This document shows positions 15,210-24,284 of a stretch of DNA of 64,000 nt, piece after piece. This DNA is from BJHL01 sp040378885. GTDB lineage: Bacteria > Planctomycetota > Phycisphaerae > Phycisphaerales > UBA1924. How positions within the stretch are numbered: position 1 is the first letter of the stretch; every line of letters starts with the position of its first letter. The stretch is taken from contig JBKDAN010000057.1 of assembly GCA_046316615.1 (NCBI GenBank), forward strand, positions 1-64,000, written 5' to 3'. A model generated the notes under the pieces. The model was not told the origin of the DNA. It saw nothing but the letters and a program-made list of their open reading frames with translations, and ran no database searches. Made by a program: the position numbers and the translations under genes.

Positions 15210-15647
15210 ATGATCGCTGATCTCGCCCATGCTGGTGCGACGCCCGTGCTGGAGCAGATGATGCGCTTTACCGCGCAACGTCAGCGCCTGCTTGCGCACA
15301 ATGTGGCGAACATTGATACCCCCGACTTTGTGCCGCTGGATGTCTCGCCGCGGTCGTTTCAGGCTGCGCTGCGGGATGCGGTGGAGGCTCGGCGGGCGAG
15401 CGGTCGGCTGGATGGCGGGGAAGTGGCGACGTTTACGACGCGTGAGATTGAACGGACGGAAGCGGGCGACCTGCGGCTGCGTCCGGGGACTGCGTCGGGG
15501 AATGTGCTGTACCACGACCGGAACAACCGGGACTTTGAAGGACTGATGCAGGACCTGGCGGAAAACGGGATGGCGTTCCGGGTGGCGTCGGACCTGTTGC
15601 GGCGGGAGATGGATGTGCTGCGGGTAGCGATATCGCAGCGGGTGTAA
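15210..15647 (+). CDS. flgB: Flagellar proximal rod protein FlgB
   Basis: 145 residues. FlgB builds the proximal rod next to FliE and is exported through the flagellar type III gate. The N-terminal rod/hook signature is clear: LEQMMRFTAQRQRLLAHNVANIDTPDF. The C-terminal amphipathic helix (FEGLMQDLAENGMAFRVASDLLRREMDVLRVAI) pairs with the N-terminal helix in the family fold. The ATG at 15210 has GAGAGG just upstream. It opens the flgB-flgC-fliE unit. Confidence 0.93.
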   Translation: MIADLAHAGATPVLEQMMRFTAQRQRLLAHNVANIDTPDFVPLDVSPRSFQAALRDAVEARRASGRLDGGEVATFTTREIERTEAGDLRLRPGTASGNVLYHDRNNRDFEGLMQDLAENGMAFRVASDLLRREMDVLRVAISQRV

Positions 15648-15660
15648 GTGGGCGGTGGGG

Positions 15661-15694
15661 ACTAGGGATTGGGCACTAGGAAAAGGCAGAAGGC
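15661..15694. repeat. Degenerate heptamer repeat before flgC
   Basis: Five rough 7-bp units (ACTAGGG, ATTGGGC, ACTAGGA, AAAGGCA, GAAGGCA) fill the flgB-flgC gap right up to the flgC start. The last units supply the AAGG ribosome-binding sequence. ACTAGG recurs exactly 14 bases apart (15661 and 15675). Confidence 0.5.
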
Positions 15695-16114
15695 ATGTTT
15701 GGGTTGTTGGACATTTCGACGAGTGGGATGATCGCTCAGCGGACGCGGCTGACGGCGATTTCGGCGAATTTGGCCAATCGCAACTCGACGATGCCGGACG
15801 GGACGCCTTATCGCGCGAAGCGGGTGTTCTTTTCGCCTGGTGATCCGACATCGGGGACGCAGCAGGGGCGGAAACTGGGTGTGCATGTGTCGGCGATTGA
15901 GGATGATCCGGCGGGGTTCAACATGCGGCTGGATCCGACGCATCCGCGGGCAATCAAGTCGGGGCCTCGGGCTGGGTATGTGCTGGAAAGCAACGTGGAC
16001 CCGGTGAGGGAACAGATGAATGCGATGCAGGCGACGCGGGCGTATGAGGCAAATGCTGCGGCTGCGGAGCTGACTCGGTCGATGGTAAATCAGGCGTTGC
16101 GACTTTTGGCGTAA
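15695..16114 (+). CDS. flgC: Flagellar proximal rod protein FlgC
   Basis: 139 residues, the normal FlgC length. The N-terminus MFGLLDISTSGMIAQRTRLTAISANLANRNS is the rod-protein signature, and PYRAKRVFF is the usual sequence after the disordered junction. The C-terminal VDPVREQMNAMQATRAYEANAAAAELTRSMVNQALRLL is the partner helix. It follows flgB by 47 bases and precedes fliE. Confidence 0.94.
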   Translation: MFGLLDISTSGMIAQRTRLTAISANLANRNSTMPDGTPYRAKRVFFSPGDPTSGTQQGRKLGVHVSAIEDDPAGFNMRLDPTHPRAIKSGPRAGYVLESNVDPVREQMNAMQATRAYEANAAAAELTRSMVNQALRLLA

Positions 16115-16189
16115 TGAGATGCCGCGTGGAGACGCGGTAGGACAGGCACGGAGGCCAACGCGGGATATGCTGTCAGGTCGGTGAAACAC

Positions 16190-16513
16190 ATGAGCGATCC
16201 GCTTGGGTTCATTTCGGGGAATCAGATTCAGCGGCCGGACTTTGCGAAGCCGTCGGGCGGTCAAAGCGCGCAGAGTGAGCAGGGCGGTGGCGGGTCGTCG
16301 TTCAAAGATGTGCTGGTGAAGAACCTGCAGGAAGTGAACCAGGCGCAGCAGGAAGCGCAGCGCGCGGTGGAAGACCTGACAACCGGCGAGCGTAATGACG
16401 TGGAAGGCGTGATTCTGGCGACGCAGAAGGCGGACAATGCGTTCCGCATGTTGCAGCAGCTGCGGAATCGGATGATGGAAGCCTACGACGAAGTGAAGCA
16501 AATGCGCGTGTGA
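16190..16513 (+). CDS. fliE: Flagellar hook-basal body protein FliE
   Basis: 107 residues. FliE joins the MS ring to the rod. The central and C-terminal helices show the family pattern: FKDVLVKNLQEVNQAQQEAQRAVEDLTTG, then VEGVILATQKADNAFRMLQQLRNRMMEAYDEVKQMRV. A GTG three codons upstream is an alternative start. It is the last gene before a strong terminator. Confidence 0.93.
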   Translation: MSDPLGFISGNQIQRPDFAKPSGGQSAQSEQGGGGSSFKDVLVKNLQEVNQAQQEAQRAVEDLTTGERNDVEGVILATQKADNAFRMLQQLRNRMMEAYDEVKQMRV

Positions 16514-16539
16514 TGGTGCTTGCAAATTGAGACGGAACG

Positions 16540-16573
16540 CCGACCGGGTACTGCCGGTCGGTTTTGTTTTTGG
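16540..16573 (+). terminator. Intrinsic terminator after fliE
   Basis: A perfect 8-bp stem (CCGACCGG at 16540-16547, CCGGTCGG at 16554-16561) with a 6-base loop, followed by TTTTGTTTTT. It ends the flgBC-fliE unit, so fliF and the genes after it need their own promoter in the roughly 150 bases that follow. Confidence 0.9.
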
Positions 16574-16730
16574 TCCGGGTGGTTGAGGGATCGGCGTGCG
16601 CGATGCGCAATGTGTGCGGGTTCGGGCCGATATCGCGGGTCAATTTTGCAGGTGATTCAAGGGTTTGTGCGCAAGTCGCCGAATTGAGGCGATGCGAATC
16701 GCTGTGCATGGATGCGCGGCGTAGTTGGGC

Positions 16731-18506
16731 ATGGAGGCCCCTTCAGTGGATCAGTTGCGGACAATGTTCGCGCGCATCGGTACGGCGATGCAAGGGCTGA
16801 ACGCGAGCCAGAAAGGGCTCGTGGGGGCGATCGCAGTCATTTTGCTGCTGGTGCTGTTCATCTTTGCACAGCGGCCGGGCGGTTTGACGGGCATGGGCAG
16901 CGGCGGGCTGGTGGAAGTACTGCCAGGGATGCCTGTGGAAGATCAGCAGCGGGTGGCGAGCACGCTGGCGGTGGCGGGGATTGATGCGACGATGTCGGGG
17001 GGCAATCTGGTGGTGCCCAAGAGTCAGCGGAGTCGCGCGATTGCGATTCTGGCGGAGAGCGGGCAACTGCCGGGCGACAAGAAGATGCTGTTTGAGAACA
17101 TTCTGCGCGAGCAGCAATGGTGGAACACGCGCGATCAGAACGATCGGCAGGCGAATGTCGCGCTGCAGAATGAACTGGCGGCGACGATCAATGCGATGCG
17201 CGGGCTGAAGGGTGCGCGGGTGTTCATTGATGTTCCGGCGCCGATGGGGCTGGGCATGAGCGTGCGCCGGCCGACTGCTTCGGTGCAGGTCGCGACTGTG
17301 GGTGGGGAAGCTCTGCCTCAGGCGACGGTGGATGCGATTGCGAGTCTGGTTGCAGGGAGCAAAGCGGGACTGAATCTTGAGACCGTGCGAGTGATCGATG
17401 CGGCGACGGGTCGGCAGCGGCGGGCGACGAGTGAGGAGCAGGCGCTGCCCACGACGTACCTGGAGCATGCGGCGCGGGTGGAGGCGGATACGCGGAACAA
17501 GGTGTATGAGCTGCTTGGGTACATTCCCAACGTGGTTGTCGCGGTGACTGCGCAGGTGGATGTGACGCAGGTGCGCGAGACGGTGAACAGCAATCTGCCG
17601 ACGGGGCAGGGCACGGTGGTGCTGCCGAAGAAAGAAAACACGTCGGAGACGAGCCAGCGGTCGGCGGTACCGGGAGCGGTGCCTGGTGTCGAGGCGAATC
17701 AGGCGGCGGACATCACGCGGGGCGGCGGTGAGGGAAGCAACAGCAGCACGGTGACGAGCACGACGGAGTACGACAACAAAGTCGGAAGTCGCATGCAGCA
17801 GACGATTGATCCGCGCGGCGCGCCGACGCTGGTGGCGATTTCGGTGAATGTGCCGCGGTCGTTTGTGGTGGCGGTTGCGAAGAGTCAGACGGCGCAGGGT
17901 GGTGAGGGCGAAGAGAAGGATCCGACGGACGAGCAGGTTCGTCAGACGTTTGAGCAGTTGGTGCGACCGGCGATCATCGAGAGCATCAAGCCGCAGGTGC
18001 GTGCACTGTCGATGCAGTCGGCACCAGGCAAGATGCCGAAGGATGAAGAGATCACGGCGCTGATGGCACAGACGGTGGGCGTGTCGCTGATGCCGATTGA
18101 TCCGGTTGTGCCGCAGGTGGCGACGAGTGGCATGCTGGGGACGCTGGGGATTACGACGAGCGGCGGGTCGATCGCGATTGGGACGGGCGGGTTGATTGAC
18201 AAGGCGGTTCTCGGTCTGCTGAGCTTGGTGGCGATCGGCATGATGTTCATGCTGGTGAAGAAGACCGCTAAGCGGGTTGAGACGCCGACGCCTGAGGAAC
18301 TGGTCGGTCTGCCGCCGCCCGCGATTGAGGGAGCGAGCGACATTATCGGCGAAGCTGACGAAGGGGAGACGGCGATGGAGGGGATTGAGGTGGAAGAAGG
18401 GCAGATGGAAGGTCAGAAGAAGCTGGAACAAGTGAACACGATGGTTGATAAGGACGCGGAAGCTGTCGCGCGGATGCTGAATCGCTGGATTCAGACCGAC
18501 GAGTAA
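16731..18506 (+). CDS. fliF: Flagellar MS-ring protein FliF
   Basis: 591 residues from the ATG at 16731. FliF forms the membrane-embedded MS ring that holds the export gate and the switch. The N-terminal membrane helix is near 30-48 (LVGAIAVILLLVLFIFA), followed by the ring-building domain with MPVEDQQRVASTLAVAGI and AVPGAV..., a second helix near 485-507 (KAVLGLLSLVAIGMMFMLV) and a C-terminal FliG-binding tail (VARMLNRWIQTDE). A GTG at 16746 has a better ribosome site (GGAGG 8 bases upstream) and may be the true start. It is the first gene of the long operon after the terminator. Confidence 0.95.
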   Translation: MEAPSVDQLRTMFARIGTAMQGLNASQKGLVGAIAVILLLVLFIFAQRPGGLTGMGSGGLVEVLPGMPVEDQQRVASTLAVAGIDATMSGGNLVVPKSQRSRAIAILAESGQLPGDKKMLFENILREQQWWNTRDQNDRQANVALQNELAATINAMRGLKGARVFIDVPAPMGLGMSVRRPTASVQVATVGGEALPQATVDAIASLVAGSKAGLNLETVRVIDAATGRQRRATSEEQALPTTYLEHAARVEADTRNKVYELLGYIPNVVVAVTAQVDVTQVRETVNSNLPTGQGTVVLPKKENTSETSQRSAVPGAVPGVEANQAADITRGGGEGSNSSTVTSTTEYDNKVGSRMQQTIDPRGAPTLVAISVNVPRSFVVAVAKSQTAQGGEGEEKDPTDEQVRQTFEQLVRPAIIESIKPQVRALSMQSAPGKMPKDEEITALMAQTVGVSLMPIDPVVPQVATSGMLGTLGITTSGGSIAIGTGGLIDKAVLGLLSLVAIGMMFMLVKKTAKRVETPTPEELVGLPPPAIEGASDIIGEADEGETAMEGIEVEEGQMEGQKKLEQVNTMVDKDAEAVARMLNRWIQTDE

Positions 18507-18524
18507 TGGAGAGTTGGGAGAACT

Positions 18525-19571
18525 ATGCCACGCAAGCCCAACGAGAAACTTCCGGAGGCAGTCAGTGAACTGGACGGCATGACCAAGGCGGCGATTCTGC
18601 TGCTGGCGGTGGGGCCGGACCGTGCGGCAGCGGTGTTGAAGCATCTGCAGCCTGAGGCGGTGGAAGAAGTAACGCGCAACCTTGCGAGTCTGGGGCGTGT
18701 TTCGTCGGGGTTGCAGCAGGAAGTGGTGGACGAGTTCTACGGGATCACGGTCGCGAACCAGTATGCCAATGAGGGCAACCTGGAGTACGCGAAGCGCATT
18801 CTGCTTGATTCGATGACGGACCCCAAGGCTGCGGAGCGGATGCTGGGGCAGATTCAGACGCAGGTGCAGAAGACACCTTTCTCGTTCTTGCAGCGTGCGG
18901 AGAGCGAGAACCTGATGGCGTTCATTCAGGATGAGCACCCGCAGACGATCGCGCTGATTGTGTGTCACCTGCCGCACCACAAGGCGAGCGAGATCATCGG
19001 GGGCCTGCCGATGCAGAAGCAGGTGGAGGTCATCAAGCGCGTCGCGACGATGGAGCAGACAAATCCGGAAGTCATCAAGGAAGTGGAGCGAGGACTTGAG
19101 AGCCGCTTGAGCAACATGCTGATGCAGAGCACGGAGAAGAGCGGCGGCGTGGAGATGGTCGCGGAGATTCTGAACCTGACGGATCGCTCGACGGAAAAGA
19201 CGATCATGGAAGGTCTGGAAGCGGAAGATCCGGATCTTGTCGAGCAGATTCGCCGGCTGATGTTCGTCTTCGAAGACATCAAGAAGGTCAACGACAAGGG
19301 CATTCAGGCAGTGCTCAAGGAAGTGGACAACAGCGAATTGGGGCTGGCGCTCAAGACGGCGAGCGAAGAGCTCAAGAACAAGATCTTCAAGAACATGTCG
19401 GAGCGTGCGGCGCAGCTCATCAAGGAAGACATGCAGTACATGGGGCCGGTGCGCGTCAGCGATGTGGAATCGGCGCAGCAGCGGGTGGTGGACATCGTGC
19501 GGCGACTGGAAGAGAGCGGAGATGTGGTCATCGAAGGTCGCGGCGGGGGCGGCGAGGAACTGCTGGTGTGA
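18525..19571 (+). CDS. fliG: Flagellar motor switch protein FliG
   Basis: 348 residues, the typical length. FliG couples stator movement to the rotor. Visible marks are TKAAILLLAVGPDRAAAVLKHL at the N-terminus (FliF contact), the middle domain with ENLMAFIQDEHPQTIALIVCHL (the EHPQ motif, FliM contact) and the C-terminal torque helix region DKGIQAVLKEVDNSELGLALKTASEELKNKIFKNMSERAAQLIKEDM with its alternating charges. It follows fliF by 18 bases. Confidence 0.96.
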   Translation: MPRKPNEKLPEAVSELDGMTKAAILLLAVGPDRAAAVLKHLQPEAVEEVTRNLASLGRVSSGLQQEVVDEFYGITVANQYANEGNLEYAKRILLDSMTDPKAAERMLGQIQTQVQKTPFSFLQRAESENLMAFIQDEHPQTIALIVCHLPHHKASEIIGGLPMQKQVEVIKRVATMEQTNPEVIKEVERGLESRLSNMLMQSTEKSGGVEMVAEILNLTDRSTEKTIMEGLEAEDPDLVEQIRRLMFVFEDIKKVNDKGIQAVLKEVDNSELGLALKTASEELKNKIFKNMSERAAQLIKEDMQYMGPVRVSDVESAQQRVVDIVRRLEESGDVVIEGRGGGGEELLV

Positions 19572-19619
19572 GGCGATGCGTCGCCGGTTGAGAAGCGTGT
19601 CAGGTTGTGAAGGTGAAAC

Positions 19620-20336
19620 ATGGCCGTCATTCGACAATCCGAAGCGAGGCGCTTGGCGGAAGAGGCCATCACGCTGGATCTGGGCGATTTGCAACGTCAG
19701 GGCGATGCATTGGTCACGCGTGCGCGTGAGCAGGCGGCGGGGATCATCGCGAGCGCGCAGGCGGAGCGTGAGCGGATCATGCGGGGAGTTGAGGAGCAGG
19801 CGCGCAAGGATGGATTTGCGAAGGGGCAGGCGGATGGATTTGAGGCGGGGAAGCGCACGGGGCATGAAGCGGCGCTCAAGGAGCGGCGCCAGCAGCTTGA
19901 AGTGATCGAGAAGAGCTGGGCGGGCGCGCTGGGACAGTTTGAAGAGCAACGCGCGGGGATGATGCAGCAGGCGCGGGAAGATGTGCTGACGCTGGCGGTG
20001 ATGTTGACGCAGCGTGTGGTACGGCGGCAGTTTGCTGTTGATCCGACGCTGGTGGTTGAGCAGGTGGAGGCGTGCCTGCGGGCGATTGCGAAGCCGACGA
20101 CGCTGACGATCACGATCGCTACTGCGGATGAGGCGGTGGTGCGAGCTGCGCTGCCCGGGCTGATCTCTCGCGTGGGGAGTGCGCACAGTGTGACGCTGCA
20201 TGTGGATGCAGCGGCGGCGGTGGGCACATGCGTGGCTCGCAGCGCGGGCGGCGGAGCGATTGACGCGTCGATGGAGACGCAACTGACGCGGATTGCGGAG
20301 TCGCTGGTGCCGGACCGCAAGGACGGTGCGTCGTGA
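19620..20336 (+). CDS. fliH: Flagellar assembly protein FliH
   Basis: 238 residues. FliH is the stator-like regulator of the export ATPase FliI. The middle is a long charged helix with small residues spaced four apart (AQAERERIMRGVEEQARKDGFAKGQADGFEAGKRTGHEA), the Gly/Ala-x3-Gly repeat usual for FliH. The C-terminal domain (LAVMLTQRVVRRQFAVDPTLVVEQVEACLRAI) matches the part that binds FliI. Its stop overlaps the fliI start by four bases (GTGA). Confidence 0.88.
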   Translation: MAVIRQSEARRLAEEAITLDLGDLQRQGDALVTRAREQAAGIIASAQAERERIMRGVEEQARKDGFAKGQADGFEAGKRTGHEAALKERRQQLEVIEKSWAGALGQFEEQRAGMMQQAREDVLTLAVMLTQRVVRRQFAVDPTLVVEQVEACLRAIAKPTTLTITIATADEAVVRAALPGLISRVGSAHSVTLHVDAAAAVGTCVARSAGGGAIDASMETQLTRIAESLVPDRKDGAS

Positions 20337-21700
20337 GTGTGCTTGCACCGGCGATGGAAGTGGCTCGGCGGCTGCAACCGCTGCGGATGTGCGGCGTGGT
20401 GAGCGCGGTGCGCGGGCTGACGGTGCTGGTGGATGAACTGCCTGTGGGTGTAGGCACGGTTGTGCGAGTGGGCGGTGAGGGCGATGTTGATGGACTGGGA
20501 TTGGGCGAGGTCGTGGGCTTTACGCGGGACAGCGCGATTGTGATGATGCTGGGGAACACGGCGGGGATTCGCGCTGGGCAAATGGTGGAGGCTCTGCAGA
20601 GTTCACCCGTGGCGATGGTGGGAGAGACGATGCTGGGGCGCGTGGTTGATGGGTTGGGCAGGCCGCTTGATGGGCTGGGCACGATGCGCGAGCTTTCGCC
20701 GCGGGCGATGCAGCCTGATCCGATCAGCCCGATGCGCCGGCGGCGGATTACGCAGGCGCTGCGGGTTGGACTGCGGGCGGTGGACCTGATGACGCCTTTG
20801 GGGCGCGGGCAACGCATGGGGGTGTTTGCGGGGCCTGGCGTGGGGAAGAGCACGCTGCTGGGCACGATTGCGCGACGCACGAGTGCGCAGGTGAATGTGA
20901 TTGCGCTGATTGGCGAGCGCGGCCGCGAAGTGAAGGACTTCATTGAGCATGCGCTGGGGCCAGAGGGACTGAAGCGCAGCGTGGTGGTGGTGGCGACGGG
21001 TGATGAGAGCCCGCTGATGCGCGTGCGCGCGAGCCGATTGGCGTGCAGCGTGGCGGAGTTCTTTCGGGATTGTGGCAAAGACGTGCTGCTGATGATGGAC
21101 TCAGTAACGCGGTTTGCGCATGCGCAGCGGCAGATTGGTCTGTCTGCGGGTGAGCCGCCTGCGACGAAGGGGTACACGCCCAGCGTGTTTGCGCAGATGG
21201 CATTGCTGATGGAGCGTGCGGGCGCACTGGAGCCGGTGGGCGGCGTGAGCGGCGGCGGGAGCATTACGGGGCTGTACACGATTCTGGTGGAAGGCGATGA
21301 CATGACCGAGCCGATCGCGGATGCGGCTCGCGGGATTTTGGACGGGCACGTCATGCTGTCGCGCAAGCTGGCGCTGAAGGCGCACTTTCCGGCGATTGAT
21401 GTGCTGGACTCGGTGAGTCGCGTGGCGGATGATATTTCGCCCAAAGAGCACATGGACGCGCGGCGGCAGGTGATGAAGACGCTGGCGACGTATCGCGAGG
21501 TGGAGGATCTGGTGCAGATCGGCGCGTATGCGAAGGGGAGCAACGTCGAGGCGGATGTCGCGATTGAGTATCAGCGGGCGATCAACGAGATGTTGCGGCA
21601 GGGGAAGGATGACGCGGAAGCGTTTGAGAAGGCGTATCCGCGGTTTGTGAAGCTGGCGAAGGAGACGACGGAAGCCGCGATGCGGAAGGGGAAGAAGTGA
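20333..21700 (+). CDS. fliI: Flagellum-specific ATP synthase FliI
   Basis: 455 residues. FliI is the hexameric ATPase of the flagellar export apparatus. It has the F1-beta-like fold with Walker A GPGVGKST near 168, the GERGREVKDFIE segment, Walker B VLLMMDSVTRFA and the FliI/YscN-type RQIGLSAGEPPATKGYTPSVF loop. It starts at a GTG overlapping the end of fliH, which points to translational coupling and fixed stoichiometry. Confidence 0.96.
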   Translation: MSVLAPAMEVARRLQPLRMCGVVSAVRGLTVLVDELPVGVGTVVRVGGEGDVDGLGLGEVVGFTRDSAIVMMLGNTAGIRAGQMVEALQSSPVAMVGETMLGRVVDGLGRPLDGLGTMRELSPRAMQPDPISPMRRRRITQALRVGLRAVDLMTPLGRGQRMGVFAGPGVGKSTLLGTIARRTSAQVNVIALIGERGREVKDFIEHALGPEGLKRSVVVVATGDESPLMRVRASRLACSVAEFFRDCGKDVLLMMDSVTRFAHAQRQIGLSAGEPPATKGYTPSVFAQMALLMERAGALEPVGGVSGGGSITGLYTILVEGDDMTEPIADAARGILDGHVMLSRKLALKAHFPAIDVLDSVSRVADDISPKEHMDARRQVMKTLATYREVEDLVQIGAYAKGSNVEADVAIEYQRAINEMLRQGKDDAEAFEKAYPRFVKLAKETTEAAMRKGKK

Positions 21701-21705
21701 CGTAG

Positions 21706-22191
21706 ATGGCGAAGTTTGTGTTCAATCTTGAGGCGGTTCGCAAGCAGCGCAGCGCGCTTGAGAAGCAGCGCATGGTGGCTGTGGCGGAGATTGAGCGCGA
21801 GCGATTGGCGCTGGAGGCGAAGATTCGTGCGGCGCACGAGAGTGTGGAAGCTGAGCGGCTGGAGCTGCGCGAGCAGCTGAGCGGGCTGGATGATGGTGAA
21901 TCGCGGAAGGTGGATCTGCGCGGCGTGCGGTTTCAGGCGGGCGCGGCGGTGGTGCTGCGAACAAGGACGCAGCAACTGGTGCTGCAGCTTGCTGGGTTGC
22001 ACAAGCGGCTGGAGCGGGCCCGTGAGGAACTGCGGCAGGCGGTCGCGGCGCGCAAGGCGGTGGATTTGCTGCGTGAGAAGCGATTTGAGGAATGGAAGCG
22101 GGAGCAGTCGCAGCGCGAGGCGATGATGCTGGATGAACTGGCGACGATGCGAGCCGCGCGGATGGAAGACGTGAGCGAGGTGACGGCATGA
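21706..22191 (+). CDS. fliJ: Flagellar export protein FliJ
   Basis: 161 residues, entirely coiled coil. FliJ is the central stalk that links FliI to the export gate protein FlhA. The opening FVFNLEAVRKQRSALEKQRM is the usual FliJ start, and the later LREKRFEEWKREQSQREAMMLDELATMR fits the second helix. It starts 6 bases after fliI and its stop overlaps the next start by four bases. Confidence 0.88.
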   Translation: MAKFVFNLEAVRKQRSALEKQRMVAVAEIERERLALEAKIRAAHESVEAERLELREQLSGLDDGESRKVDLRGVRFQAGAAVVLRTRTQQLVLQLAGLHKRLERAREELRQAVAARKAVDLLREKRFEEWKREQSQREAMMLDELATMRAARMEDVSEVTA

Positions 22192-22958
22192 AGACGGTGT
22201 GGAACATCATCAGTGTGATCGCTGTGGCGAACTTGCTTGCGCTGGCGGGCGTGCTGATGTGGCTGAAGACCAGCGACCGACTGGATACTGATCGCGCGCG
22301 CGCCGTGCGGACGCTTTTCGGCACGACGGTGACGGCTGACAAGGCGAAGGTGGACGCTGCGGCGAAGGAAGCGGAAGCTGCGAAAGCGCTGGCAGAGGCG
22401 GAAGCGAAGGCGAACAAGCCGCCGCTGACGTCGAGTGAGAAGCTGCAGTCGCGCGTCGAACTGACGACCTTGGATGAGCAGCGCGTGCAGCGGATTCGGC
22501 GTGAGGTGGAGGATCTGCGGACGGCGCTGGCGCGTGAGCGAGAGGAGCTGGACAAGCGGTGGACGCAGCTTGAGAGTGATCGCAAGGCGTTTGAGCAGCT
22601 CGTGGCGGACAGCACCAATGGCGTGAGTGACGAGCAGTTTCGCAAGTCGCTGGATGTGCTGCAAGGGCTGAAGGCTCCGGCGGCGAAGCAACTGCTGGTG
22701 CAGATGCTGAATGAGACGGGTGGTGCGGATGCTGCGGCCGGTGCGCAGGGTGGCGATGCTGCTGGTGCGCAGGTTGGAGCGTCGGGTTTGCGCGAGCAGC
22801 GCATGAAGCGCGTGACGGAGTATCTGAACGCCATGGATGAGCGGGCGCGCGGGAAGATCATGGCGGAGTTCACGAAGGATGATCCGGCTTTGGCAGCCGA
22901 GTTGCTCGATGCGCTGCGTCGGCATGGGCAGTTTGCTCGTGCCGATGGAGCGCCATGA
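22188..22958 (+). CDS. MotE-like flagellar protein
   Basis: 256 residues: a membrane helix at 9-29 (ISVIAVANLLALAGVLMWL), a long Ala/Glu/Arg coiled coil (about 60-150) and a C-terminal domain (LREQRMKRVTEYLNAMDERARGKIMAEFTKDDPALAAELLDALRR) of the MgtE-N type. This order matches MotE, a periplasmic chaperone for the motility protein MotC in other bacteria. No motA, motB or motC is in the window. A flagellar role is supported by its place between fliJ and fliK, overlapping both by four bases. Confidence 0.7.
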   Translation: MKTVWNIISVIAVANLLALAGVLMWLKTSDRLDTDRARAVRTLFGTTVTADKAKVDAAAKEAEAAKALAEAEAKANKPPLTSSEKLQSRVELTTLDEQRVQRIRREVEDLRTALAREREELDKRWTQLESDRKAFEQLVADSTNGVSDEQFRKSLDVLQGLKAPAAKQLLVQMLNETGGADAAAGAQGGDAAGAQVGASGLREQRMKRVTEYLNAMDERARGKIMAEFTKDDPALAAELLDALRRHGQFARADGAP

Positions 22959-24271
22959 GAACGAACGCAAGCGAACAGTCAAATGTGAATCTGTTGGTCG
23001 CGCAGGTGTTGCCGGGCGGCGCGGAAATGACGCGCAATGTCGACGGGGACGCACAGTCGCGCGTATTTGAGTCGCAGGTGGCGGCACTGCTGCGGCGATC
23101 GACGGCTTCGAGTGAGGCGAATGAGCCGCGAGTCGAGCCGATGACGACGGAGAAACGCAAGGGGCGGCGGCGTGACGGGGAGGAAAGCGACAACGGGCTG
23201 GGGTTGCAGTTGGGGTCGCTGCTTGCTGACAAGAGCAAGGTGGATTTGGCGGAGCGCAACGCTCAGGAGCTGCGCACACGCGGGGAGCGGTCGGAAGCGA
23301 GCCAGCCGGAGGCGAAGCAGCCGGGCGAAAGCAAAGGACGCGAGCGCGTGCGCGAGGGGGGACGCGAGGCGGCTGCGGAGCGCGGTGAAGTGCGCGAGGC
23401 GAATCAGGCGGGAGCGGCAGCGCGTGGCGAGAACACGCCACAAGCGGCACGCACGCGGGCGGCGGAACAGGCGGGAATGCAGGCAAATGTGAAGATCGCC
23501 GACACGCAAAGAACGCAGCACGCAGGCGGGCAGAGCGTGAAGCAGGTGAGCGCGGCGGGAGCGGTGGAGACTCGCAGCGCGGTGGCGGGAGCGCAGCACA
23601 CGGCGCGAGCGGGTGAGCAGACGCAAGCGAGCCCGGCGACGGTGCAAGGCGTGAGCAGCGGCGGCAAAGGTGGACGCGCGGATGCGTTCAAGCAGTTGCT
23701 GCAAGCAGCACAGCCGACGCGTCGTGCGGTGGAACAGCAGCAGGTGGCGCAGAGCGCGGTGAAGGCGATGGGAATGGCTCTGAAAGAGGGGGGCGGCGAG
23801 GTGACGATGAAGCTCGCACCTGAGGCGCTGGGGCAGGTAAAGGTGAAACTGGTCGTGCAGGACGCGGGCGTGGACGCGATGTTCACGGCGAGCACAGCTT
23901 CGGCACGGCAATTGCTGGAAGCGAGTACAGACACGCTGCGCGATGCGCTGGAAGCGCGCGGGCTGCGTGTGGATTCGATTGTTGTGGACGGGCCGCGCAC
24001 GGAGGCGCAGGCTGGTCCGCAGAGTTCGCGTGATGTTGCGCAGGATGCGCGGCGAGAAGCGAACCAGCAAGGGCAAGGCGGAGCCTTGACCAGCGCCACG
24101 GATGGCAGAACAAGCGACGAGCCGGGACGCGGCTCGCAGCGGCATGAGCGAGGCGAAGTTGCGCAGGACGCGCGACACGCTGAGGCTGAGGTCGCTGTCG
24201 CCAGCGATGCAGTGTGGGATATCGCGCCCGCAACGCATGTGACGGCGATGGGCGTGGAATGGGTCGCGTAG
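22955..24271 (+). CDS. fliK: Flagellar hook-length control protein FliK
   Basis: 438 residues. The first 270 are low-complexity, rich in Ala, Glu, Arg and Gln, as expected for the extended molecular ruler. The C-terminal FliK/Flg_hook domain (about 265-340) is recognisable by GGGEVTMKLAPEALGQVKVKL and LLEASTDTLRDALEARGL, the part that signals FlhB to switch substrate from hook to filament. A further disordered tail of about 100 residues follows. The start overlaps the MotE-like gene by four bases, and flgD follows. Confidence 0.85.
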   Translation: MRTNASEQSNVNLLVAQVLPGGAEMTRNVDGDAQSRVFESQVAALLRRSTASSEANEPRVEPMTTEKRKGRRRDGEESDNGLGLQLGSLLADKSKVDLAERNAQELRTRGERSEASQPEAKQPGESKGRERVREGGREAAAERGEVREANQAGAAARGENTPQAARTRAAEQAGMQANVKIADTQRTQHAGGQSVKQVSAAGAVETRSAVAGAQHTARAGEQTQASPATVQGVSSGGKGGRADAFKQLLQAAQPTRRAVEQQQVAQSAVKAMGMALKEGGGEVTMKLAPEALGQVKVKLVVQDAGVDAMFTASTASARQLLEASTDTLRDALEARGLRVDSIVVDGPRTEAQAGPQSSRDVAQDARREANQQGQGGALTSATDGRTSDEPGRGSQRHERGEVAQDARHAEAEVAVASDAVWDIAPATHVTAMGVEWVA

Positions 24272-24284
24272 CGCGGAGGTCAGC

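Noticed and set aside
16743..20348. 1,201-codon antisense frame across fliF, fliG and fliH
   Set aside because: His/Arg/Leu-rich nonsense translation with no domain, caused by the codon bias of the genes on the plus strand.
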